From positions 1-64,000 of the forward strand of contig JASAND010007535.1 in NCBI GenBank assembly GCA_030248195.1: a stretch of DNA of 64,000 nt, given 5' to 3'. A program made the position numbers and the translations under genes. The notes under the pieces were generated by a model. That model did not search any database, had not been told where the DNA came from, and saw nothing but the letters and a program-made list of their open reading frames with translations. This DNA comes from Trissonchulus latispiculum (lineage: Eukaryota > Nematoda > Enoplea > Enoplida > Ironidae). This document shows, in pieces, positions 26,701 to 38,700 of this stretch; positions within the stretch are counted from its first letter, which is position 1, and each line of letters opens with the position of its first letter.

Positions 26701-29700
26701 CAAGGTGCAGCACGCCGACCGGAGGGCCCAGGCTGATTAGGTTCCAGCACCACCCGTAGCTTAGGGCTTGGTCTCTGGCCAGAATTGCTGGAGCTCCACT
26801 CCCGTCTCCTCCGCCGATCGCTGTGCTTCTTTATCTTCTTCGATCGCGTTTCCATGCTTCCGCCGTCACTGCCGGACTCTTCGAAGCCAGAGACGTAAAT
26901 GCAGTCGTCGTCTCTCTCGGAACCAGCGAACAGACCCGGGTTCTCCGGATTATACGGTGGGTGTCGGCCATCGGCTCCACCGTCCACTGTACCCTGGCTC
27001 TGTCGGTTCTCCGGATGGATTTCAGGGGGAACTTCGCCATCAGAAACGTCTTCGTACCGGGCCACTGAAGGATCAACCATCTGAGCAGCCGGTCCCCGCG
27101 GATGCGGATCTTCAGCAACCCAGGTAGGGCTGGCAGGCGGGAACGACGGTCCGGACCCTGGCGTCATGGGAGGATTCGCACCCGTTCTGGACAGATCCAA
27201 CGCCTCCGGCTCGTCAGCAATCTGCAGGTCTCCGGGCTGTGATGGACTCCGACTGGTACGATCCACCTATTCCGGAGCCTGTCCACCTGCCAGAGCAGGT
27301 TCCACCGCCGCAAGGAATCCCACAGTAATGGGATCCGAACTCAACTCAATTTCCGGGGCCTGCGTCTCCACGGATTCCGTAGACCTGAATGCGGCAATCC
27401 GGCCATCCAGGACGCTCATCTTCCTCCGGTAGTGGGCCGCTGCTGCGTCCGCCTTCTCCTTCGCACGCCGCACTTCTCATCCGCCAGTAGCCACTCCCGG
27501 TGGGCCTCATCTCGTTCCTTCTTCGGGGATTCCAAATTCCCCACCGCTCCGTTCATCTATAATAGAAGAACCACCAAATCATAAAATAAACCTGTGTACC
27601 ACAGAGTTTTTTAAGTTTTTATATTTTCTGCTTTTTTAGGGTTTTCTTTGTTATCAGAGGGCAGCACCCGGGGCGCGCCGATATGAACATTCTTAATCCT
27701 CCCTGCCTACGTGGGTAACTTGGGCCACACGACTCGTCACATCGGTCAGGATAACGTCCGTCGCTCAGCACTGTTACTGCCGCTGCCTCCGATACCCTGG
27801 GCTTATTCTAGTGGGGGGGGGGGTGGGGGCCCCCCATAAACACCCTCCCCCCAAAATCGTCCCCCCCCCCAAAAAAAGTGGGCTCCCCTTTTGGTACCAA
27901 ACTTTGCCCTGAAAAAATCGCTCAGAGGGCTAAATTTTCAAAAATTTTCCGGCTTCGCCGGAGATTGTTACTCAATTTTTGCCTTTTTCAACACTAAATC
28001 TGCTTATTTCTGCTATAAAAATCAACTTATAGTATATGCCAGAAAAATAGCGCTATTTGTAGCATATTTTTCGAAAACTTCCCCCCCCAAAATCCCTTGC
28101 CCCTCCGATTTTTGCCCCCCCCCCCCCAAGGAGCCCCCCCAGAAAAATCCCTAGAATAAGCCCAGATACCTCCGTCCAGTTACGCACTAATAACTTCCGT
28201 TGCTTACAATTCCACACTAACGTCCATCGCAAAGGCTGCAGGTATAGACACTAGCCTAGTCTAGAGCGCGGCTCTTAACTTAAGGTGGTGATTCCTTTTG
28301 GGCACATATTGCTGATTGACGGTGCAAATCAAGATGAAATTTGATGAAACTTTCCAAAATAAGTTCTTTTAGCATTCTAACATCCTCCACGCAATCCCGC
28401 TTCAAAAATTCGACGTCTCCGTTCAGGGCCGTTTTTACCGATTTCTGACAAATAGACAGTAGCTGCATAGCTATGATTATATTCATTCGAAAGATCTTGT
28501 TGAGCTCTACATTTTTGCTTTTTGAAGTACCTTTCTAGCTTTTAGCTATCGTGAGATATAGTCGATTTCCTATTTTGGAGTTGAAAACTTGTCATTTTTG
28601 CAGAAATCAAATAATCCGCCATTCCTTGCGCTACGTAAGCCGTAAAATTAAACTACGGGTGTCAATTTGAAGGTCTCGACGAGACCGATTATCCGTGACA
28701 GCATAATCTTCTGACTGCTATCCCGTACGCTGCTATCATAGAAAATGTAGTTTTTGCAAAAACGACCAAATTTTTTCCAGCGATTGTGGAGCATTTACTA
28801 TACAAGCTAGATGGTTGCCACTTACTGGACGTGTTTTACACTAAAATATCCAGGGACCCTTTTTTAGTTGTCCCGATTGCTTCTTTCTAGCTAAAGTTGT
28901 CGCTTGCCAAAGTTGGGAAAAGTAGGCAAAATCCAGGTTGCGCATACATTTTAGCTAATTTCTTTACAACGAAGAGCGGTTTCATAATAACAAAAAAAGG
29001 GTCCCCAGCTATTTGATAGTGGAATCGAATGATATGGCCGATGCCTCACGAAAAAATTTACTTTAGTCTGCAAAAAATCTGGAAAATTAAATTACTTCGA
29101 AAATGCAGTAAAATAATTTCCAAGAACTAAAGTTAGTTTCGTTGTATACATTAGAAAGAGCAAATGTAACGCTGCATTTTGATATAAAAATGGCTTCTTA
29201 ACTCCAAGTAATGGGTGAGTAACAATAGTGCAAACATTATGTGACCAAAGGGAATCACCACCTTAAGTTAAACCAACCAACACACTTCACAAATTTATTT
29301 AAGAGCAACCGCTCTGCAACAACACTTTCCCGCCGACTGACTACGAAATTCACAAATTCAGCCTACACCCCAAAATGTTTTGGCTACCGTCAAAGCAGCA
29401 CAAAACTCAACCTACACACTCTGTGTTTATATCAAGACAATACACAGCGAGAAAATTGGGCACAGGCGCCCGCTAAACAGAAAACTAAAAATACACATGA
29501 TTCAGAGACAGGTTACGGTAGATGGATAGAGTTATTAAGCTATAATTTACGTAAGTGATGTAAGTATAATAATTAAATATATTTTGTTAATTATTTAATG
29601 AAGTTATTAGGAAGACAGACTCGGGCTAAATAATAGTTACCCCCCCCCCCCAATAACTAAGGAGCCTAAAGTTAAACTTAAGAGAAAAGGAAAGTGAAAG

Positions 29701-32700
29701 CAAAGGTGAAATTATGTTAGGTCTAAGACTAGGTGAAATTTGATACCTATGTTTAAGTAAAACCCCGAAACTAGAAGATACACAGACAAAGCATCACACA
29801 ATTAAGAATTCACACCCAAAAACACTATATACATATATACGTACTTCAGAATAATGTTACAGTTGCACACTGCAGCAGTAGGGGCAATAAACAAACAGCA
29901 GCAGGAATGTTCAACAGCAACAAGACTCAAGTCTGAAGGAAGCTAAGCAGCAACCAACTTAGTCAAAACAACCGTAAAAACTAGCTGAAAGCAGAAAGAA
30001 AACTCAGCTAGCTTTCTCTGTTTGAGACCCAAAAAACCACACAAACGCTGTCCAGCGTGTATAAATCCGTACAGTTATATGTATACAGCAAAATCAGTTG
30101 TACCAGTACCAAATTAAAAGTGGGCTTTTAAACTAGCACCGTAATAGTAAGTTCAGCATACAGTTCATTCCAATTGTTCTTCATCAGGCGGCGCAGGTAG
30201 TCCTGTATGTCCTTATAGCAGATCGGCTGAAGGTGATCAGGATAGCACTCCATTATGCGTTTGTAGGTCACGTAGTGTTCCTGACGAACACTTCAGCCAG
30301 GACTCATGGTCTGACTTCTGCAGGTAAGCTTTCTGCTTCAGGCGCTGTTCATCCATCTGCCTGAAGTAGGCGCCATCAGAAGAGACGCGCCGACGCAATA
30401 CGTACGGTATCATCTGATTGCCACGACCGGCAGAGGCCCCCCAATGTGCGGCGCTGGGGATCAGAGGCTTCAGTCGGTGTTACCGTCTCTGTTGAGACGA
30501 GGGTCCCGGCTGGTCATAGACGGGGGACTTGCTGACTGACCGGGGGCTGTAGCGCTACTGATTTACTGACCGGTGCGGACTGGCCTTAGGACTTTTCTTC
30601 AACCATGCCTTCAACTCGTGGTTGTCGTCCCTAATCGTTGCATAGATGTCCGCCCCCAACTCAGGAGGGCTGATCCTCTCAAACTCAGTTCCAGTGTTCC
30701 CAAAAGGACGCCAGTCCTCAATCATCAGCTGGGTAGTCGTGAGGTCTTTGACCATTAACAAGTCGACACACCTATCCAACCTGAACTTATAGTAACCAAC
30801 CACGAATCTCCAGTAAATCCAACTGACATCCATCCGCTTCATCTCGCTTAACAAGTCTCAAATCTACTTGATAGATTTGTTCGAAAACCGACTTCAGGTG
30901 CCTAGGCGACTGTTCCGATTTGAATCACAGAGACCCTGTTAGCAAAGGGTTAACTGGACCTGCTCATCAACTGTTCATTGCCCTGGTGCATCTAGAACAA
31001 ACCGAGAGGCTTGTACTTTGGCCTTTCTGAGGATGCACTGTCAGTATCATCATCATCAAGAGCATCGGCTCCAGCTTTCGCTGCGAACCTATGACACCTC
31101 TGCTGTGTCCGCGGTATCCACCTAGTCATCCTTATAGTTGGACCTGCGACCTCTGCACTTCTCCAGGACACTGGAAGGAATGGACCGGAAAAGTCGTTCC
31201 AATTCCGTTCCTTCAGAAGTTGCTTCCACGTTATCCGCCGGGCTATTCTCTGAGTGGGAGGTCTGTCGGATATCCAGGCTGTAGTTTCGTCTACGCTGCA
31301 GTTTCTGCAGGTGGGCTCCATACAGCATGGTGGGTACGGTTTCGTAGAACGCGAACACCTCCATTGGGATTGGATTCTGGACCACTAAGAATTCTCTGGA
31401 TCAACCGTCAGTTCTGATGGCTGAGCTCTTCTACCTGTTGAGCCAGATGGGCATTGTCACTGGCCATATGTGAGGGTTCTGTTGTGCTGCAAAAAAATTA
31501 TGATTATAACCGCAACTTTGGCCAAAGCCTACCTGACCTAACTCATTAACATAGCTTACTCTTTCAGACCCGCTTGAGCCTTGTCGCATCCCCCTGGGAA
31601 TGTTTCGACTATTCCTAGAAGCGAATCCGGGAGGACTTTGCCTGTTTTGGTCATTCATTCGGGTACAACACCTCGCCTGGATGTGACCAACTCACCCACA
31701 GTAGTAACATTTAGGACGACCATCAGTGTACCGTGAACTCTGGTCCAGAAACTGCCTACCAGTAATTAAATTGTTAGTTCTATTTCGATCCTTTTATTTT
31801 CTGTTTGTTTGTTATTACCGATCTTGTCAATAGTTTGTTGCAATTTAACTAAGGTTTGTTCCGTTAATTTAAACCATGATTCAAAATTAAATTATTCAGT
31901 TACAGCACTCACAGTTACATGTTGACAGCTGTTCTCCCCTAGACTACGTAAAATACATTCCTATTCGTGACAGCATCCTCAAATGACGATGGTCTCTGGT
32001 TGATGACAAGTTGATGACATTTGGAGGTTAGACCATTCACAAATACATCTTTCATCAAGCGTCCACATACTGCAATCTTGAAATCAGGGTACGCTTTTAA
32101 AGCTATCTTTTGAATTTCCCTCGCAAACTCGTAAACTTTCTCATTTCCTTTTTGTTTACGACTATGAAGGTCAGAGACGTGAACGCTGGTGACTTTGACT
32201 GGGCCTAATTTTTCGGTTAACGTCTCCTTTACTTGTTCCCAACTTGCCTGCATACCTGCAGGGAGATCATCCCATTGCTCGGCCGCGTAACTAAGCAAAA
32301 ACGCTGGGAGGTAGAGTGCCTTTTCAGGTGCATACCAACCGTTAGCAGTAGCTATGCGCTCAAACATGCGCGGGAGTGGCTTGGTTCGGGGAAGGGGTTT
32401 GGTGGCCACTGGCCAGGCCAGGAACGCTTGGGTCCGGTTGGTGGGGGACTAAATTATCCGGTGGTGGCTCATGTCCGGGTTTAGCAGGAGAGTGGCCGAC
32501 AAGCATTTTAGAATGGTCCTTTCGATTCCCTAACACCTTAAAACTTTTTACCTTCTATTCCAGGCTATCCACAAACTATCCTTTTCCTTTCTCAACTGAT
32601 AAGGGTCTAATGCAAAAGTGATTCTATAAGATCAGACCAAAACAGTCACTGCAGAAATAGCGACCGGCCTCCGGAACATACCATTTTTCCTTCCAAATCA

Positions 32701-32739
32701 AAAAGAGAAACGGCCAAATTAAGAAAAGCGTAATGCAGA

Positions 32740-32773
<34 letters not shown>

Positions 32774-35700
32774 CCTACCGGCATCAACGGGTTGTCGCGC
32801 ATTTTCCTCTTATTCCTCTGTGCTTATATTGGCTCCGGCTAAAACTCAGTTTTGCAACATTTTCAGACTTTGGCTCTATCACAACTTTTCTACTATCCCT
32901 GCTCGCTGAGATCTTTCGAATAAGTACCATATTGAAAACTTTTAGGACAATTTTTAAAATTCCGGCTTTTCCGGGAATTCCCGGATTTTCAGTTTTTCGG
33001 CTGTAATTTTCGCTGGACGCATTTCCGGAAAATGTCGCAAGAAGGAAAGTTGCTCAGCTCGACGAGTTCTTTCATTTGAGTACCATATTGACCACTTTCC
33101 GAAAAATTTTTCAAAATCCGGAATTTTCCGGGCCTAATATCTCGAAATCCGTTAATTTTCCGGGAATTTCAATTTCAGATTCGAAATCAGCACCACCGAC
33201 TTACCCTATGACCAACTTTTAAGCAAAATCCGAGACAAAAAATTTTTAAGTCCAAAATCCGGGTTTTCGTGAATTCCCGGATTTTCAGTTTTTCGGCTAT
33301 AACTTTCGCTAGACGCATTTCCGGAAAATGTCGCAAGAAGGAAAGTTGTTCAGCTCGGCGAGCTCTTTCATTTGAGTACCATATCGACCACTTTTGGAGA
33401 AATTTTTCAAAATCCGGAATTTTCCGGGTCGAATATCTCGAAATCCGGAAATTTTCCGGAAATTTCGATTTCAGTTTCGAAATCAGCGTGGTCGACTTAC
33501 CCTATGACCAACTTTTAAGCAAAATCGGAGACAAAAAATTTTTACGTTTCCCTTGGTCCCCCCTTACGATTTTTAAAATTCCGGGATTCGCCATTCCCGG
33601 AATCCGGGAGATATCGGGATGCCCTTACAAACGGGAGCACTTCAGGTCATCCTACAGCTATGGTGAGAATTTCAGCCCGATCGGTCCAGCCAATCTCGAG
33701 AAAAAGGGGGGGACACAAATGTTGACCGGAATAATAAATAAATAAATCCTACCGGCATCAACGGGTTGTCGCGCATTTTCCTCTTATTCCTCTGTGCTTA
33801 TATTGGCTCGGGCTCAAACTCAGTGTTGGAACATTTTCAGACTTTGGCTCTATCACAACTTTTCTACTATCCCTGCTCGCTGAGATCTTTCGAATAAGTA
33901 CCATATTGAAAACTTTTAGGACAATTTTTAAAATTCCGGCTTTTCCGGGAATTCCCGGATTTTCAGTTTTTCGGCTGTAATTTTCGCTGGACGCATTTCC
34001 GGAAAATGTCGCAAGAAGGAAAGTTGCTCAGCTCGACGAGTTCTTTCATTTGAGTACCATATTGACCACTTTCCGAAAAATTTTTCAAAATCCGGAATTT
34101 TCCGGGCCTAATATCTCGAAATCCGTTAATTTTCCGGGAATTTCAATTTCAGATTCGAAATCAGAACCACCGACTTACCCTATGACCAACTTTTTAAGCA
34201 AAATCCGAGACAAAAAATTTTTAAGTCCAAAATCCGGGTTTTCGTGAATTCCCGGATTTTCAGTTTTTCGGCTATAACTTTCGCTAGACGCATTTCCGGA
34301 AAATGTCGCAAGAAGGAAAGTTGTTCAGCTCGGCGAGCTCTTTCATTTGAGTACCATATCGACCACTTTTGGAGAAATTTTTCAAAATCCGGAATTTTCC
34401 GGGTCGAATATCTCGAAATCCGGAAATTTTCCGGAAATTTCGATTTCAGTTTCGAAATCAGCGTGGTCGACTTACCCTATGACCAACTTTTAAGCAAAAT
34501 CGGAGACAAAAAATTTTTACGTTTCCCTTGGTCCCCCCTTACGATTTTTAAAATTCCGGGATTCGCCATTCCCGGAATCCGGGAGATATCGGGATGCCCT
34601 TACAAACGGGAGCACTTCAGGTCATCCTACAGCTATGGTGAGAATTTCAGCCCGATCGGTCCAGCCAATCTCGAGAAAAAGGGGGGGACACAAATGTTGA
34701 CCGGAATAATAAATAAATAAATCCTACCGGCATCAACGGGTTGTCGCGCATTTTCCTCTTATTCCTCTGTGCTTATATTGGCTCGGGCTCAAACTCAGTG
34801 TTGGAACATTTTCAGACTTTGGCTCTATCACAACTTTTCTACTATCCCTACTCGCTGAGATCTTTCGAATAAGTACCATATTGACAACTTTTAGGACAAT
34901 TTTTAAAATTCCGGTTTTTCCGGGAATTCCCGGATTTTCAGTTTTTCGGCTGTAATTTTCGCTGGACGCATTTCCGCAAAATGTCGCAAGAAGGAAAGTT
35001 GCTCAGCTCGACGAGTTCTTTCATTTGAGTACCATATTGACCATTTTCCGAAAATTTTTTCAAAATCCGGAATTTTCCGGGCCTAATATCTCGAAATCCG
35101 TGAATTTTCCGGGAATTTCAATTTCAGATTCGAAATCAGCACTACCGACTTACCCTATGACCAACTTTTAAGCAAAATCCGAGACAAAAAATTTTTACGT
35201 TTCCCTTGGTCCCCCCTTACGATTTTTAAAATTCCGGGATTCGCCATTCCCGGAATCCGGGAGATATCGGGATGCCCTTACAAACGGGAGCACTTCAGGT
35301 CACCCTACAACTATGGTGAGAATTTCAGCCCGATCGGTCCAGCGAATCTCGAGAAAAAGGGGGAGGACACAAATGTTGACCGGAATAATAAATAAACTAG
35401 CGCTACTGCAAGAATGTGTTGCCCACAACTGGTTTTTCTGTTTGTTTTTCTGCCATAACTTTTACCAGAAGCATTTCCGGAAAATACGGTAATGATGAAA
35501 ATTACTCAGCACGACGAGCGCTTTCATTTGAGTACCATATTGACCACTTTCGAAAAAATTTTTCAAAATCCGGAATTTTCCGGATCGAATATCTCGAAAT
35601 CCGGAAATTTTCCGGAAATTTCGATTTCAGTTTCGAAATCAGCGCGGTCGAGTTACCCTATAACCAACTTTTGAGCGAAATCGGAGACAAAAAATTTTTT

Positions 35701-38700
35701 GGTCCAAAATCCGGATTTCCGTGAATTCCCGGATTTTCAGTTTTTCGGCCATAACTTTCGCTACACGCATTTCCGGAAAATGTCGCAAGAAGGAAAGTTG
35801 TTCAGCTCGACGAGCTCTTTCATTTGAGTACCATATCAACCACTTTTGAAGAAATTTTTCAAAATCCGGAATTTTCCGGGTCTAATATCTCTAAATCCGT
35901 AAATTTTCCGGAAATTTCGATTTTAGTTTCGAAATCAGCGTGGTCGAGTTACCCTATGACCAACTTTTGAGCGAAATCGGAGACAAAAAATTTTTGACCA
36001 AATTTTGGATTTTGAAATTTCGCCTTGGTCGAAAAATTACCCTTACCAACCGAAAAATTCCGGGATTCACCATTCCCGGAATCCAGAAGGTATCGGAGCC
36101 ATCTTGCTTCCCGGAGATGTCCTAGTCAAGGGCTTCAAAATGAGGTATCAACCACCCCTGTACCCCTTCCCAATCTCGAGATCTAGGGGGGGGACAGACG
36201 GATAATAATAATAATAATAATCATAAATCCTACCGGCATCAACGGGTTGTCGCGCATTTTCCTCTTATTCCTCTGTGCTTATATTGGCTCGGGCTCAAAC
36301 TCAGTTTTGGAACATTTTTAGACTTTGGCCCTACCACAACTTTTTCCCTACTCGCTGAGATCTTTCGAATAAGTACCATATTGACAACTTTTAGGACAAT
36401 TTTTAAAATTCCGGTTTTTCCGGAAATTCCCGGATTTTCAGTTTTTCGGCTGTAATTTTCGATGGACGCATTTCCGGAAAATGTCGCAAGAAGGAAAGTT
36501 GCTCAGCTCGACGAGTTCTTTCATTTGAGTACCATATCGACCATTTTCCGAAAAATTTTTCAAAATCCGGAATTTTCCGGGTCGAATATCTCGAAATCCG
36601 TAAATTTTCCGGAAATTTCGATTTCAGATTCGAAATCAGCACCACCGACTAACCCTATGACCAACTTTTAAGCAAAATCCGAGACAAAAAATTTTTAAGT
36701 CCAAAATCCGGGTTTTCGTGAATTCCCGGATTTTCAGTTTTTCGGCTATAACTTTCGCTAGACGCATTTCCGGAAAATGTCGCAAGAAGGAAAGTTGTTC
36801 AGCAGGGCGAGCTCTTTCATTTGAGTACCATATCGACCACTTTTGGAGAAATTTTTCAAAATCCGGAATTTTCCGGGTCGAATATCTCGAAATCCGGAAA
36901 TTTTCCGGAAATTTTGATTTCAGTTTCGAAATCAGCGTGGTCGACTTACCCTATGACCAACTTTTAAGCAAAATCGGAGACAAAAAATTTTTACGTTTCC
37001 CTTGGTCCCCCCTTACGATTTTTAAAATTCCGGGATTCGCCATTCCCGGAATCCGGGAGATATCGGGATGCCCTTACAAACGGGAGCACTTCAGGTCACC
37101 CTACAACTATGGTGAGAATTTCAGCCCGATCGGTCCAGCCAATCTCGAGAAAAAGGGGGGGGGACACAAATGTTGACCGGAATAATAAATAAATAAATAA
37201 ATAAATAAAGAAACTTAGCCATAACAAAGGGTTGTCTTTTTTAAAAAAAAGCGACAACCCAATAATAATAATAAGCACAGACCAATAACAAAGTGTTGCC
37301 CATTCCTTTGGAAAAGTGGGCAACACAATAAATAAATAAATAAATAAATAAAGAAACTTAGCCATATCAAAGGGTTGTCTTTTTTTTAAAAAATGCGACA
37401 ACCCAATAAATAAATAAATAAATAAATAAAGAAACTTAGCCATATCAAAGGGTTGTCTTTTTTTTAAAAAAATGCGACAACCCAATAATAATAATAATAA
37501 TAATAATAATACTAAAAATCCCGTCAATTAATTTGCAAACAAAGCAAATAACCCAATTAACCAAAATATGGTAACCTAAAACAAAACCAAGATAAAATTG
37601 TAAAGTAGTTGCACACTGCAGCAGTAGGGGCAATAAACAAACAGCAGCAAAATGAATGTTCCACAGCAACAAGACTCAAGTCTGAAGGAAGCTAAGCAAC
37701 AGCCAACTTAGTCAAAACAACCGTAAAAACTAGCAGAAAGCAGAAAAAACTCAGCTAGCTTGCTCCGCTTGAAACCCAAAAAACCACACCAACGCTGTCC
37801 AGCGTGTATAAATCAAGCACAGTTATATGTATACAGCAAAATTAGTTCTAGCAACACCAAATTATGAGTGGGCTTTTAAACTAGCACTGCAAATATATAT
37901 ATATATATATATATACAAGAACCAAAAATGCTCCTTCGTCGCATGTAAAATACATATGAGTACTCTCAGGCAGGTTGTACAAACACGGAAACTAGCCTGT
38001 AAAATGCATATGAGTGGCGTTGAGGTTGTAAATTAAGGAAAACAAGTTGCAACGGCTTAACATATGAGCCTGTCCTACAACGAGGCTCATATTGGCGTAT
38101 GTCATAATATAATTTGTCGAAATTTGACCTCCATATAAATAGCAAGTAAAGCTTTTCATTACAAAATAGTCCTTCACACATCTTGTCGCTAAGACATTAT
38201 ACTGTGCATACGCATTATACGGCATGCCTTTCTGCGCTCTGACTCAGAGCCATGTGGGGAAAGCATTACGTATGTGAGAGTAGTGTGTCATAGTGTTCCG
38301 AGAATACAGTAGGTGTACTATAGTGCTTCCGAAAATAGTAGGTGCCATGGTGTTTCGGGAAACATCAGCTTGCATATGTACAGTTAAACGTGAGGTGTCG
38401 CAGTTCACTTCGTTCTGTCCATTTCTTTCAAGCCACAATGTTAACATGTTATGTCTATTCATTCGTTTTTTCTTTAATATGATGACCTGATGATCTTTAA
38501 GAAGGCTGCACTGTGACGCCAATATGAGCCTCGTTGTAGGACAGGCTCATATGTTAAGCCGTTGCAACTTGTTTTCCTTAATTTACAACCTCAACGCCAC
38601 TCATATGCATTTTACAGGCTAGTTTCCGTGTTTGTACAACCTGCCTGAGAGTACTCATATGTATTTTACATGCGACGAAGGAGCATTTTTGGTTCTTGTT

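Noticed and set aside
33269..33745. 158-codon open frame repeated three times, possible gene family
   Set aside because: It spans satellite subrepeats, has no start context or splice support, and is broken in other units. The identity comes from recent unit duplication.
37196..37512. CRISPR-like array (short repeats with hairpins and spacers)
   Set aside because: The spacers are AAAT or AAT microsatellites, not unique sequences, and the genome is eukaryotic.
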